Shown piece by piece: positions 54,401 through 62,010 of a DNA stretch of 64,000 bases. Where the stretch lies: positions 1,116,001-1,180,000 of the forward strand of contig NZ_CP097121.1 of assembly GCF_024029675.1 (NCBI RefSeq), written 5' to 3'. The notes under the pieces are model-generated. The model did not search any database, was not told the DNA's origin, and saw only the letters and a list, made by a program, of their open reading frames with translations. How positions within the stretch are numbered: position 1 is the first letter of the stretch; every line of letters begins with the position of its first letter. The position numbers and the translations under genes are program-made. Source of the stretch: Fructilactobacillus carniphilus. Lineage in GTDB: Bacteria > Bacillota > Bacilli > Lactobacillales > Lactobacillaceae.

Positions 54401-55078
54401 ACCAAATGCTTTTTGAATAAGAGAACACAAGCCGATAATTGCTGTATTTACAATGGCGTCTGTTGCAATACCTTCAATAACAGCCGGAGTTGCAATTAGC
54501 ACAGCCGTAATTGCAAGTGCAAAAAATATTTCGCTCGTATGTCCAAAAGCAAAGTCTACCGCTTCAATGCCTTGTTTTACTACTGGTAAATTTGATGGTT
54601 TAATTTTCAAGTCAATTTCTAAATTTACTTCAGTATCCCACTCAGTATTACCTAATTTAACTTTAAAGATATTAATGCTTAAGGAAACAGTGTAGAACCC
54701 ATCATCGTCAATTGAATACGATAGTGATAACTGACCATCCATGATGTTTTGTAATAAAGAAATATCCATCAACTTTCCAATAACTACATCTAGTACGGGG
54801 CTAGGCAAGTTGAATGTGTCAGAAAACCATTGGGATAAATCAATCTTAGACAGTGATCCTTTTGAAATGGTGAAAACATTACTACCATTTAAATTAGCAA
54901 ACGTATCCGTTGCCTGGAGAACAATTTTTAATGAGTTTGTTAGGTTAAAAGTCGTAATTGGAATGTCTAATTCAATATTGGTGTTTTTAGTAAGAGATTG
55001 TACGACATTCAACGCAGATTTAAATTTTGGATTTTCAACAAACCGATTAGTTTCCAGTATCCTTTCCTGATGATGCAT
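54395..55078 (-). CDS. C-terminal domain of the frameshifted DUF1906 protein, or separate protein of unknown function
   Basis: About 227 codons from ATG 55078 (MHHQERILETNRFVENPKFK and on). The beta-rich region of about residues 30-170 ends in a hydrophobic stretch (FFALAITAVLIATPAVIEGI, then NTAIIGLCSLIQKAFGM). There is no Shine-Dalgarno before the ATG. The DUF1906 frame ends DTGN-stop at 55047, where removing one A would read DTGTNRFVENPKFK, running straight into this frame. The most economical reading is one protein of about 710 residues split by a 1-base insertion. It could also be an independent gene expressed by reinitiation. Confidence 0.6.
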   Translation of the reverse strand: MHHQERILETNRFVENPKFKSALNVVQSLTKNTNIELDIPITTFNLTNSLKIVLQATDTFANLNGSNVFTISKGSLSKIDLSQWFSDTFNLPSPVLDVVIGKLMDISLLQNIMDGQLSLSYSIDDDGFYTVSLSINIFKVKLGNTEWDTEVNLEIDLKIKPSNLPVVKQGIEAVDFAFGHTSEIFFALAITAVLIATPAVIEGIATDAIVNTAIIGLCSLIQKAFGM

Positions 55079-56516
55079 CTTGGTCAATGGCAATCCCGGC
55101 AAAATTATACTCAGTAAACTGGTCAATTGCCCAATTTTTTGGCATTTTATAACCTAAGTTACCACTGTATCCAGTTGACATGTCAGAAACAAAAGCATTT
55201 ACGGCATAACCTTGTTCCAAGGCGTGGGTACAAACATTTCGAGTCCCATAAACACCTACTTTGTAATTATTACCCAAATGGCGTTTAACAGCTGCCAAAT
55301 AAGGAAGAACGGTCCCAGGAATATCTCCATCCAGAATGTCAGTATCCACAGCAAAATAAATGGTAGTTCCTTGAGGGAATCCCAGCCTAACTGCAGCAGC
55401 AGTTGCAACATTGGCATCATAACTTCCTTGAGCTGCAGTGAAATATGATTGATCACCATCATTATCTTGGTAAATGGGAAAAATATTTAAGCCAGCTTTG
55501 ACCAAACCTTCAATTTCACCAGTAGTTAAGTTTTTAGGCCGTCGATTTGAACCAGTACCCACCGTTCCAGTTAAATACCGACCAATTAAATTAAAACCAT
55601 AACTTTTGAGTTTTTTAGCTGTTGAACTGGAGACTTGGAATGAGGTATCACAAGCGTCAGAGTCACGGTTAGTATCACCATTGGAGGTTAATAATCCCTT
55701 GATTACAGCTAAGTTAGCGGATCCATTGTAAGGTGGAAGTTTCATAAAATTCCGAAAGTTGAATACCGCATTAGCAACGTTACTTCCATAAATCCCGTCA
55801 AAGGGTCCATCGTAAAATCCGTTTACCATTAAACCATATTGAATAACTTTAACAATCGGACCACTGGTACCTTGATAAATCGTTGGCGTTAATCTAATGG
55901 TACCGGGACCATAAACTCCATTTGCCTGACTAGTAGACATACCTTCAGTTGCTTGTAAGGCATAAATTAAAGCGGTATTAGTGTTTCGTTGGTAAAGACC
56001 ATCAGTGGGAACTAAGCCTAAATCATCACCAAAGTAACTAAGATAGTTATGATTCAGGTATTGTTGCATTTTTCGGATAGCAGTAGTACCCCCACCTAAT
56101 AATTTAAAGGCACTCATATCAAACAAAGCGGCCATTAAAGGAACCGTTAAATTACCACTGGGTAGCCCTGCATCTTGACGCAATTCGTCTACTGCAGTTT
56201 GCGTTCCTTTAGAAAATTTAGTGTTAAAGGCAGCTGGACTATAACCTTTACACCAAAAAGCACCTTGAATTAATTTAGCGATGTTGCCTTTATAACCTAC
56301 CCGATATTTAGCTACTTGGCCTGCTAAGGCTGACTTAGTATGGTCACCAAAGCCACTGGACACAGGATTAATGCCTAATTCGTGCTGTAATCCTTCACGT
56401 AAAGCATAAATGGTCTTCCAACCAGTTTGGCCATTTTCATTAACCTTGGTGTAGCCATTTACCTTTCCGTATTCTGAATTTAACCATTTTTGTACTTTTA
56501 AAACTTGTTGATCCAT
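55047..56516 (-). CDS. Leaderless DUF1906 (GH25-like) peptidoglycan-hydrolase-type protein
   Basis: A 489-residue protein. The C-terminal part, about 300-489, is a DUF1906 glycoside-hydrolase-like domain: CDTSFQVSSSTAKKLKSYGF, LIGRYLTG, GLNIFPIYQDNDGDQSYF, GTTIYFAVDTDILDGD, YKVGVYGTRNVC and NWAIDQFTEY with the DQDASS end. The preceding 300 residues contain peptidoglycan-binding-like repeats (VKVIQYGLMVNGFYDGPFDG, YGSNVANAVFNFRNFMKLP). No signal peptide is present at ATG 56516, which has GGAGG eight bases upstream, so export would need lysis, a holin or an unconventional route. It is divergent from the XRE-ImmA pair, which probably controls it. The reading frame is cut off from a C-terminal domain by an apparent 1-base frameshift. 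Confidence 0.82.
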   Translation of the reverse strand: MDQQVLKVQKWLNSEYGKVNGYTKVNENGQTGWKTIYALREGLQHELGINPVSSGFGDHTKSALAGQVAKYRVGYKGNIAKLIQGAFWCKGYSPAAFNTKFSKGTQTAVDELRQDAGLPSGNLTVPLMAALFDMSAFKLLGGGTTAIRKMQQYLNHNYLSYFGDDLGLVPTDGLYQRNTNTALIYALQATEGMSTSQANGVYGPGTIRLTPTIYQGTSGPIVKVIQYGLMVNGFYDGPFDGIYGSNVANAVFNFRNFMKLPPYNGSANLAVIKGLLTSNGDTNRDSDACDTSFQVSSSTAKKLKSYGFNLIGRYLTGTVGTGSNRRPKNLTTGEIEGLVKAGLNIFPIYQDNDGDQSYFTAAQGSYDANVATAAAVRLGFPQGTTIYFAVDTDILDGDIPGTVLPYLAAVKRHLGNNYKVGVYGTRNVCTHALEQGYAVNAFVSDMSTGYSGNLGYKMPKNWAIDQFTEYNFAGIAIDQDASSGKDTGN

Positions 56517-56552
56517 GTTAATTTCCTCCATTTGTAGAATTGAATTGTGAGT

Positions 56553-56566
56553 AATTAGTACTAATT
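56553..56566. promoter_or_regulatory. Palindrome near the DUF1906 gene start
   Basis: AATTAGTACTAATT, a perfect 14-bp palindrome 37 bases upstream of the start codon at 56516; operator candidate. Confidence 0.4.
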
Positions 56567-56596
56567 AAGCTATATAATCTATAATTACGTTGCTTG

Positions 56597-56617
56597 TTGT
56601 AGATAAATAGTCTACAA
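56597..56617. promoter_or_regulatory. Operator candidate in the divergent regulator / DUF1906 intergenic region
   Basis: TTGTAGA-TAAATAG-TCTACAA, 7-bp arms with 7-base spacer, in the size range bound by XRE-type repressors. Confidence 0.5.
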
Positions 56618-56725
56618 TGGTGACAAATAAAAATCCAACACGTCTGTTGGAGTTATTTGTTCTTCGTAATCAATTAGATTACAAGGAACACTATATATAC
56701 TAATCTTCTAAATGTCAACCAAATA

Positions 56726-56742
56726 ATAGAAAAATATTCTAT
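56726..56742. promoter_or_regulatory. Second operator candidate, next to the XRE gene
   Basis: ATAGAA-AAATA-TTCTAT, 6-bp arms, 24 bases before the XRE ATG; placed where an autorepressor would bind. Confidence 0.4.
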
Positions 56743-56766
56743 ATAACTGAAGGGAAAGTGCTGCAA

Positions 56767-57084
56767 ATGTCGATTTATCAACGGATCAAGGAATTAGCCA
56801 AAAACAAAAATATTTCCATTCGCGAATTAGAACATCAACTAGGTTTCCCTAATGGAACTTTACAGAAGTGGGTTGATAACGCTAATTCACAAAAATTAAA
56901 GAAAGTAGCCAATTACTTTAGCGTTTCCACTGATTATCTCTTGGGGAACGGGGAACGCCCTACCGCTGATTTAGACGATTTAGAAACTATTATGATGTTT
57001 GGAGGAAAACCGGTACCAGAAGAAGATAAGCAAACGGTTTTGGAAATTTTAAGGAGGCTCAGAGATGCAAGAGATCATAAATAG
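56767..57084 (+). CDS. XRE-family repressor (ImmR / CI-like)
   Basis: About 105 residues. The helix-turn-helix is at about 1-60 (IYQRIKELAKNKNISIREL, then LGFPNGTLQKW), followed by the common VSTDYLLGNG and a C-terminal helical tail. Start is ATG 56767 or GTG 56758; GAAGGGA lies between three and eleven bases upstream of either. It overlaps the start of the ImmA-like gene, so the two are co-translated. Such pairs in ICEBs1 and prophages consist of a repressor and the protease that removes it after a DNA-damage or cell-density signal. Confidence 0.88.
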   Translation: MSIYQRIKELAKNKNISIRELEHQLGFPNGTLQKWVDNANSQKLKKVANYFSVSTDYLLGNGERPTADLDDLETIMMFGGKPVPEEDKQTVLEILRRLRDARDHK

Positions 57085-57475
57085 CCTGTTTAACTACGCG
57101 TTAAATCATGATATTGGGGTGGTTTACACTGATAAGTTGATGCCAGAAACAAAGTCATTCGCTGACATTCCCACACGATCAATTGTGATTAATGCAAATG
57201 AGCCTAATCAGCGGCAATTACCCCTTATTATTGCTCATGAAATTAGTCATGTAGTCCAGTGCGATACGAATGATGCTCAGTTAAACTTCTCTACAGGCTT
57301 AAAGCCGCATTATGAACAGAAAGCTAACATCGGTGCCATTGACTTGTTAATTCCATTTTACGTAGAGGATAAAGAACTCTATCAAATTAACGTGGACGAA
57401 TTTATGCAGTTATTTGCAATTCCCAGTTCGTTACGAGATATTTGTATTACGGAAATGAAAAAGAACATTAATTAA
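57065..57475 (+). CDS. ImmA/IrrE-type metallopeptidase
   Basis: A 136-residue zinc protease of the ImmA/IrrE family. The catalytic LPLIIAHEISHVVQCD (HExxH at about 58-62) is followed by an acidic QKANIGAIDLLIPF, where the third zinc ligand is expected. It is expected to cleave the XRE repressor encoded just upstream. The ATG at 57065 lies inside the XRE gene, with GGAGG seven bases upstream. A strong terminator follows. Confidence 0.88.
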   Translation: MQEIINSLFNYALNHDIGVVYTDKLMPETKSFADIPTRSIVINANEPNQRQLPLIIAHEISHVVQCDTNDAQLNFSTGLKPHYEQKANIGAIDLLIPFYVEDKELYQINVDEFMQLFAIPSSLRDICITEMKKNIN

Positions 57476-57477
57476 AT

Positions 57478-57524
57478 AAAAGAAGCCAGCCTTACTAATT
57501 ATTTTAGTAGGGCTGGTTTCTTTA
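57478..57524 (+). terminator. Terminator after immA
   Basis: AAAGAAGCCAGCC and GGCTGGTTTCTTT arms with an inner TACTAA/TTAGTA stem. Confidence 0.9.
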
Positions 57525-57675
57525 AATTTTATAAGTAATTGCACAATTTGATTGTTATTTTTACTATCTAGGGATTCAGTGGGTTACTCAGCTAAAATTA
57601 ATTCACTAAATTTAATAGTATTCTGGAAATTTAAATACACTCAGAAGGCACAAATATATTTGTATACATTACAAC

Positions 57676-57701
57676 AAGTAGTAATGTAGATTTTACTACT
57701 T
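57676..57701. repeat. 9-bp perfect inverted repeat downstream of the toxin gene
   Basis: AAGTAGTAA and TTACTACTT with an 8-base spacer. It lies after the YafQ stop (reverse strand) but has no T-run; possibly a weak mRNA 3' end. Confidence 0.4.
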
Positions 57702-57732
57702 TATACTTGTTTCTGTAATTTATTAATATTTA

Positions 57733-58011
57733 TTATTCAAACAAGTCTGAATGACTACCGGTATCAATGAATTTAATATAATCACCATCGTACCGATAAA
57801 TCAAAAGCCAATCTGGTTTAATGTGAAGTTCTCGTTCAGGTTTTCGATTTATGAGGTTATGGTCGTTAAACTTAGCTGGAATTTCTTCATCGTTAATTAA
57901 TAAGTAATATATTTCATTGAATTGATTTTTGTTATATTTAGGCTGTTTTAGCATTTGTTTGTAATGTTTTTTGAATTGATTTTCAAAAGCAGGTTTGTAT
58001 TGTTTAGTCAT
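57733..58011 (-). CDS. yafQ: YafQ-family mRNA interferase toxin
   Basis: A 92-residue RelE-superfamily toxin. The start KPAFENQFKKHYKQML and the C-terminal ELHIKPDWLLIYRYDG, then FIDTGSHSDLF match YafQ, with the His in ELHIKPDW, the Asp beside it and the His in GSHSDLF at the positions used in catalysis. The expected action is ribosome-dependent cleavage of mRNA. It overlaps the antitoxin gene by 8 bases (ATG within the antitoxin end), the usual arrangement. Confidence 0.9.
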   Translation of the reverse strand: MTKQYKPAFENQFKKHYKQMLKQPKYNKNQFNEIYYLLINDEEIPAKFNDHNLINRKPERELHIKPDWLLIYRYDGDYIKFIDTGSHSDLFE

Positions 58012-58255
58012 TTAACCAATCTAAACCTTCCTGAGCATTATCAAACTTAACGTAATCATCACTACTAATTGCTGTTTTTAATCGTTTATTTGGTTGGTTT
58101 ACTTCAAAAGGTAATCCATTGTTGTTAATTGTTTGTTTCATAAAAATACGAAACGCTTCTGGAGCAGTTAATCCGTTTTCTTTTAAAACTTTTTCAAATT
58201 CGTCCTTATTAAGGGTACTAGTTCTAAAATGAATTTGTGCTGTATTTGTTTTCAT
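58004..58255 (-). CDS. dinJ: RelB/DinJ-family antitoxin
   Basis: About 83 residues from ATG 58255, with GGAGTG six bases upstream (another ATG three codons earlier is less likely). The N-terminal ribbon-helix-helix region TAQIHFRTSTLNKDEFEKVL and GLTAPEAFRIFMKQTI are typical of RelB/DinJ. The C-terminal half (ISSDDYVKFDNAQEGLDWL) should wrap the toxin. It probably represses its own promoter through the palindrome at 58279-58292. Confidence 0.9.
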   Translation of the reverse strand: MKTNTAQIHFRTSTLNKDEFEKVLKENGLTAPEAFRIFMKQTINNNGLPFEVNQPNKRLKTAISSDDYVKFDNAQEGLDWLND

Positions 58256-58278
58256 TAAAATCACTCCTTTACATCATA

Positions 58279-58292
58279 GTACCATTTGGTAC
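58279..58292. promoter_or_regulatory. Operator palindrome of the toxin-antitoxin promoter
   Basis: GTACC-ATTT-GGTAC, just upstream of the antitoxin start; typical of ribbon-helix-helix autoregulation sites. Confidence 0.55.
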
Positions 58293-58353
58293 ACAAAATA
58301 GCAAATTATATTAGTATACGATTTTAATAAAAAATATAAATATATTAATTGGA

Positions 58354-58471
58354 TCTTTTATACTTAAAATTTTACAAAAAATAGAGCAGCAACATGAACT
58401 GATTCAAAGGAAATAAAAAAGGTTAATTTAGATATCTTAACTATTATCTAAACTAACCTTTTTCTTTACAT
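58354..58471. repeat. Right copy of the ~118-bp direct repeat flanking the island
   Basis: A degenerate copy of 54284-54400. It includes a truncated coding tail (FILKILQKIEQQHELIQRK then stop at about 58418) with no gene body in front of it, followed by the duplicated terminator. The gap 58265-58607 holds this copy and the antitoxin operator, and nothing else I can identify. Confidence 0.8.
58421..58463. terminator. Duplicated terminator hairpin
   Basis: GGTTAATTTAGATA and TATCTAAACTAACC arms followed by TTTTT; second copy of the hairpin at 54350. Confidence 0.7.
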
Positions 58472-58607
58472 AAAGTAGTTGAATTTTAATTAAAGTAGTT
58501 TTCCCGCTCATTAAACAATAACAGTAGTTAACCTTATCTTATAATTATAAGAAACTGAAGTATACAAAGTATAATACAAGCTATATTCAATAGAGAAAAC
58601 AATTTCT

Positions 58608-58958
58608 TTAATGCTTGGTTATATATTTTAATATCTTCGTTATTACTTTTGACAATATACCAAGATTTATAGTAAATGATTTTTTGTTTATATAAATAAC
58701 AAAAAAGAAACAGATAAAAATAACGAATCTACCAATATCGTTATTCACAAATATCAATAACATTAAATATAACGCAATCAGAAATATATCAAAATATTTA
58801 TATTTTTTTGTTTTTTTCTTCTGAACAGCGTTTAAATCAAAATGTAATTTTCTTTTTTGAATAATAAAAACACTAAGTTGTATTACTATTAATACAGTTA
58901 GAAATATTAAAGGTATAAGTGATGTTAAAATTAACAAATTAAGCAATGTTTTGCTCAT
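58608..58958 (-). CDS. Small AT-rich membrane protein, unknown function
   Basis: A 116-residue, very hydrophobic protein with three or four helices (about 5-31, 53-70, 72-90) and basic loops (QKRKLHFD, QKKKTKKYK). GGGGA lies seven bases before the ATG. It is AT-rich and lies just outside the right direct repeat. I do not recognise a family. Size and composition resemble immunity or small phage-type membrane proteins, but nothing specific supports either. Confidence 0.55.
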   Translation of the reverse strand: MSKTLLNLLILTSLIPLIFLTVLIVIQLSVFIIQKRKLHFDLNAVQKKKTKKYKYFDIFLIALYLMLLIFVNNDIGRFVIFICFFFVIYINKKSFTINLGILSKVITKILKYITKH

Positions 58959-59031
58959 ATTACCATCCCCTTGTACGCTATATTGTACGTTATTTAGTAC
59001 GTTTAGTTCATTTTACTGAAATATGGATAAC

Positions 59032-59063
59032 AAAAAAGACGCCACCGAAGTAGCGTCTTTTTT
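59032..59063 (-). terminator. Terminator of apf
   Basis: AAAAAAGACGC and GCGTCTTTTTT arms around a 10-base loop, directly after the apf stop. Confidence 0.88.
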
Positions 59064-59082
59064 AGTAACCTAATTTACTTTT

Positions 59083-59814
59083 TTACCAGTAGTTGTGTGA
59101 GTTCCGGAATGCAACGGCGTTAGCAATTGAACCGTACCGGCTGATGGCGTATTGACGAGCAACCCGTTCTTGGTTAGCTGGGGAGTAGTCACCGTTCAAG
59201 TATGAAGCAGATAATTGGTATTTACCAATGTATTGACCGTTCCGAGCCGTGTATGAACCACCTGATTCAACGGCAGCGATTGAGTCTAATGAACCATCGT
59301 TGTCAGCAGCGTTGTTGCTTGAAGCTTGCGTGCTAGCGGCTTGGCTAGTTTGTTGCGTTTGCGTAGCAGCTGGTTGAGCAGCAACTTGACTAGTTTGTTG
59401 TGGTTGGGCCTGAGCTGCTGGTTGGGATGGAGTTTCAGCTTGAGCGGCTTGGCTAGTTTGTTGTGATTGTGCAGCCGGTTGAGCTGGAGTTTCAGCTTGA
59501 GCAGTTGCTTGTTTTACTTCGTAGTGTGGTTGTACGGCTGGTGCTACTGGAGTTTGCGTAGAAGCAACTTGCACGTTTCCGTCATCGCCAATGATGAAAG
59601 TTTCACCAACATAAATCTTGTTGATATCTTGAATCTTGTTAGCATCCTTTAAGCTTTGCACTGAAACATCGTGGTCAGCAGCGATTTGTGACAGAGTGTC
59701 TCCAGCTTTAACCGTTACAGTAGTAGAAGCGTCTGCACTGTTAGCGCCGGCGAATAATACACCAGCAGATACAGCAGTAATAGCGGCTACAGTTTTAATT
59801 CCTTTAAATTTCAT
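59083..59814 (-). CDS. Apf-like LysM surface protein (aggregation-promoting-factor type)
   Basis: A 243-residue secreted wall protein. Signal peptide (KFKGIKTVAAITAVSAGVLF, cleavage after ADA), LysM domain (about 31-76, VTVKAGDTLSQIAADHDV, then NKIYVGETFII), and an Ala/Gln/Pro/Thr-rich linker with repeated QTSQ units (about 100-170). The C-terminal Apf domain is about 180-243 (AAVESGGSYTARNGQYIGKY, then NGDYSPANQERVA, ending NSHNYW), distantly transglycosylase-like. Such proteins affect cell shape, aggregation and division. The codon usage is highly biased and there is a long leader, both signs of high expression. A WalR-type box overlaps its promoter. Confidence 0.9.
   Translation of the reverse strand: MKFKGIKTVAAITAVSAGVLFAGANSADASTTVTVKAGDTLSQIAADHDVSVQSLKDANKIQDINKIYVGETFIIGDDGNVQVASTQTPVAPAVQPHYEVKQATAQAETPAQPAAQSQQTSQAAQAETPSQPAAQAQPQQTSQVAAQPAATQTQQTSQAASTQASSNNAADNDGSLDSIAAVESGGSYTARNGQYIGKYQLSASYLNGDYSPANQERVARQYAISRYGSIANAVAFRNSHNYW
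59305..59515. repeat. Low-complexity tandem coding repeats in apf
   Basis: About five imperfect units encoding (Q)QTSQ(A/V)AxAxxPxxPAAQ in the linker region of the Apf-like protein; prone to length variation. Confidence 0.6.
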
Positions 59815-59903
59815 GAAATAATCTCTCCTTTAATAGTTGGGAAGTTGTTTTCAGTTTCGAATTCTTGAGTTCCGTTAAGTGATTACTGAATCATTTAACA
59901 GTC

Positions 59904-59939
59904 CCTATACTAAAGTCAGATTATTACAACAAGATTACA
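59904..59939 (-). promoter_or_regulatory. apf promoter with perfect WalR-type box
   Basis: On the reverse strand TGTAAT-CTTGT-TGTAAT (59939-59923) matches the WalR/YycF consensus TGTWAH-N5-TGTWAH. The -35 candidate TTGTTG (59932-59927) lies inside it and TATAGG (59909-59904) is 17 bases downstream. The leader then forms a hairpin at 59874-59899. Confidence 0.65.
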
Positions 59940-60084
59940 GCGATTTTAAAAAAACCATCGGCTTCTGTAATTCTGTAACACGCTTAACATATTCTGTAAT
60001 TAATCAATTGCTCTAATCTCACCTTTTCTCACTGGCTGTAAGCTTCATCAGCATTGGAACTTCGTTAATTATCACCCTATTTCG

Positions 60085-61776
60085 TCACAATTCTTCCATA
60101 ATCAGGGCTTGTTGGGGGGCTAATTGGTCAATAATTGTCCCTTTCTCGCTTACTTCAGTGCTTAAATTGTCCAAAAGAATCCGGCCTTGATACCTATGGT
60201 CTAGCGAAACGGGCTGCCGCTCCAGGTTCACCAACACCAATAACTGTTGTTGCTCATTTTGCCGGCGATATGCAATCACTGTGGCTGGACTAGCCAGTGG
60301 TTCAAACTGACCCATGCGGAGGACGTCCCGGTACTGTGGCTGCTGTTGCAACCGTAATAATTGCTGATAATAATACAGCACGGACTCTGGATCAGCTTGT
60401 TCAGCTGCCACATTAATCCCGCGCTTGAACGTTCCTGGTTTTAACCACGGCGTTCCCGTCGAAAAGCCCCCGAAGCGACTGTCATCCCAGGGCATTGGCA
60501 CCCGGGCGTTATCGCGGGAGCGCCAGTTAACAATCGCTAGTGCTTCATCAGGAGTTTTACCCGCTTTAATTAGGCGCTGATAGTTATTAATGGAAGAAAC
60601 GTCATTAAAGTCCTCGATGTGGTGGCGCGTAAAATTGTGCATCCCCAGCTCCTGTCCTTGATAAAGCACTGGAACCCCTGGAAGGAATACCGACAAAGTT
60701 GCCAAGACTTTGGCTGCTGCTGGAGTTCGATCCGCGGGATTTTTAATAAACTTGGTCAGGGCCCGGTTTTGGTCGTGATTTTCTAAAACATTGGCAAACA
60801 CGACCTGCGCAGCTTGGATGGCTCGTTGACTCGCAAAGATGGTGTCAGCCAGTTCTGCGACGGTCCAATCCCGTGGTTGCTCCCACTGATTTGCATCCAC
60901 TACGTCAATATTAAGGTAACTAAAGTCAAAGATCATGGAGAAATAGCCATCCGGACCCACAAATTCAGCTAGTTGGTCGGGCCGGACCCCAGCGGCTTCC
61001 CCAATCGTCACGGAATCATGCTGGGCAAAAGTGGCTTCTTTCAATTCTTGTAAAAATTTACCTAACCCCGGACGGTTAAGCCCCTTCCGGGTGACGCTAA
61101 CTAACCCATCGGGACCATCGGCCGGCAGATTCTCCCAGTCCTGATCCTTCTTTAAATGGGTAATCGCATCTAGTCGGAAGCCAGCAATTCCCTTTGCTAG
61201 CCACCAGTTAATGATGCGGTAAAGCTGTTGCCGCAATTCTGGATTTTCCCAATTCAAATCAGGTTGCGCTGCCGTAAAGGTATGAAAGTACATCGTTTCT
61301 GGATCATCAGGAACCGCAGTCCAAGTCGAGCCCCCAAAGATACCTCGCCAGTTGGTCGGAGCTTGGGCAGCCGGAGCGGACTTAAAGATGTAATAATCCC
61401 GGTATGGACTAGTTGGATCACGAAGTGCTTCCTGAAACCACGGGTGCTGGTCTGAGGTATGGTTCAATACTAAATCCATGATGACCTTCAAACCCCGGTC
61501 GTGGGCCGCGCTTAGTAGCTCTTCCATGTCTGCCATCGTGCCAAACACCGGATCAATCGCTTGATAATCGGCAATATCATATCCCATGTCGACCATCGGC
61601 GATCGGTAAACGGGCGCGAGCCACAGCATGGTCACGCCGAGTTCTTGCAAATAATCTAATTTTGCCGTAATCCCCGGCAGATCTCCAATTCCATCCCCGT
61701 TACTATCATTAAAGGAACGCGGATAAATCTCGTAAATAATTTCGTCCTGCCACCAGGATGGTTGAGTTCGTTGCAT
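60085..61776 (-). CDS. GH13 alpha-glucosidase (oligo-1,6-glucosidase / dextran glucosidase type)
   Basis: About 563 residues from ATG 61776, which follows GGAGG by five bases; the frame is open upstream without a good start. The family blocks are present: WWQDEIIYEIYPRSFNDSNG, VMDLVLNHTSDQHPWF, GFRLDAITHLKKD (nucleophile Asp), VTIGEAAGV (acid/base Glu) and VFANVLENHDQNRAL (transition-state Asp). It lacks a signal peptide. It hydrolyses alpha-1,6- or alpha-1,4-linked gluco-oligosaccharides or possibly trehalose 6-phosphate. No transporter is adjacent. A cre-like site lies 125 bases upstream. Confidence 0.9.
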   Translation of the reverse strand: MQRTQPSWWQDEIIYEIYPRSFNDSNGDGIGDLPGITAKLDYLQELGVTMLWLAPVYRSPMVDMGYDIADYQAIDPVFGTMADMEELLSAAHDRGLKVIMDLVLNHTSDQHPWFQEALRDPTSPYRDYYIFKSAPAAQAPTNWRGIFGGSTWTAVPDDPETMYFHTFTAAQPDLNWENPELRQQLYRIINWWLAKGIAGFRLDAITHLKKDQDWENLPADGPDGLVSVTRKGLNRPGLGKFLQELKEATFAQHDSVTIGEAAGVRPDQLAEFVGPDGYFSMIFDFSYLNIDVVDANQWEQPRDWTVAELADTIFASQRAIQAAQVVFANVLENHDQNRALTKFIKNPADRTPAAAKVLATLSVFLPGVPVLYQGQELGMHNFTRHHIEDFNDVSSINNYQRLIKAGKTPDEALAIVNWRSRDNARVPMPWDDSRFGGFSTGTPWLKPGTFKRGINVAAEQADPESVLYYYQQLLRLQQQPQYRDVLRMGQFEPLASPATVIAYRRQNEQQQLLVLVNLERQPVSLDHRYQGRILLDNLSTEVSEKGTIIDQLAPQQALIMEEL

Positions 61777-61900
61777 AAGACCCTCCTTTTTAATGAAGCA
61801 ATCAAAATCTTTCGGTTTCATTTTAACAAATTCGTCTCGGTTTAAAACCAAGCATCGAGAGCATCATTTGTGGTCTAATTTGGTTGTATCCCACAGTTTA

Positions 61901-61914
61901 AGATAGCGTTTTCA
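61901..61914. promoter_or_regulatory. cre-like CcpA site between the GH13 gene and zwf
   Basis: AGATAGCGTTTTCA matches the idealised TGAAAGCGTTTTCA at 12 of 14 positions. It lies between divergent genes, about 125 bases from the GH13 start and 100 bases from zwf, so it could repress one and affect the other. Confidence 0.55.
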
Positions 61915-62010
61915 TTCCAGCCGTACCGGGGAAACAAACCCCTTCCATTCTGACCAATTATGGTTTATCCTTGGTAGTGTATCTATCCAATTTTTGAAGG
62001 AGTGAATGTT

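Noticed and set aside
57526-57665. Possible second copy of the 53685-53730 sequence
   Set aside because: Only a short stretch (ATTTAxxTACACTCAxAAGxCACA-like) agrees; too short and imperfect to call a repeat by eye.
59305-59515. Regularly spaced repeats resembling a CRISPR array
   Set aside because: They are in-frame coding repeats (QTSQ-type linker) of the Apf-like protein; spacing and units vary and no cas genes are present.
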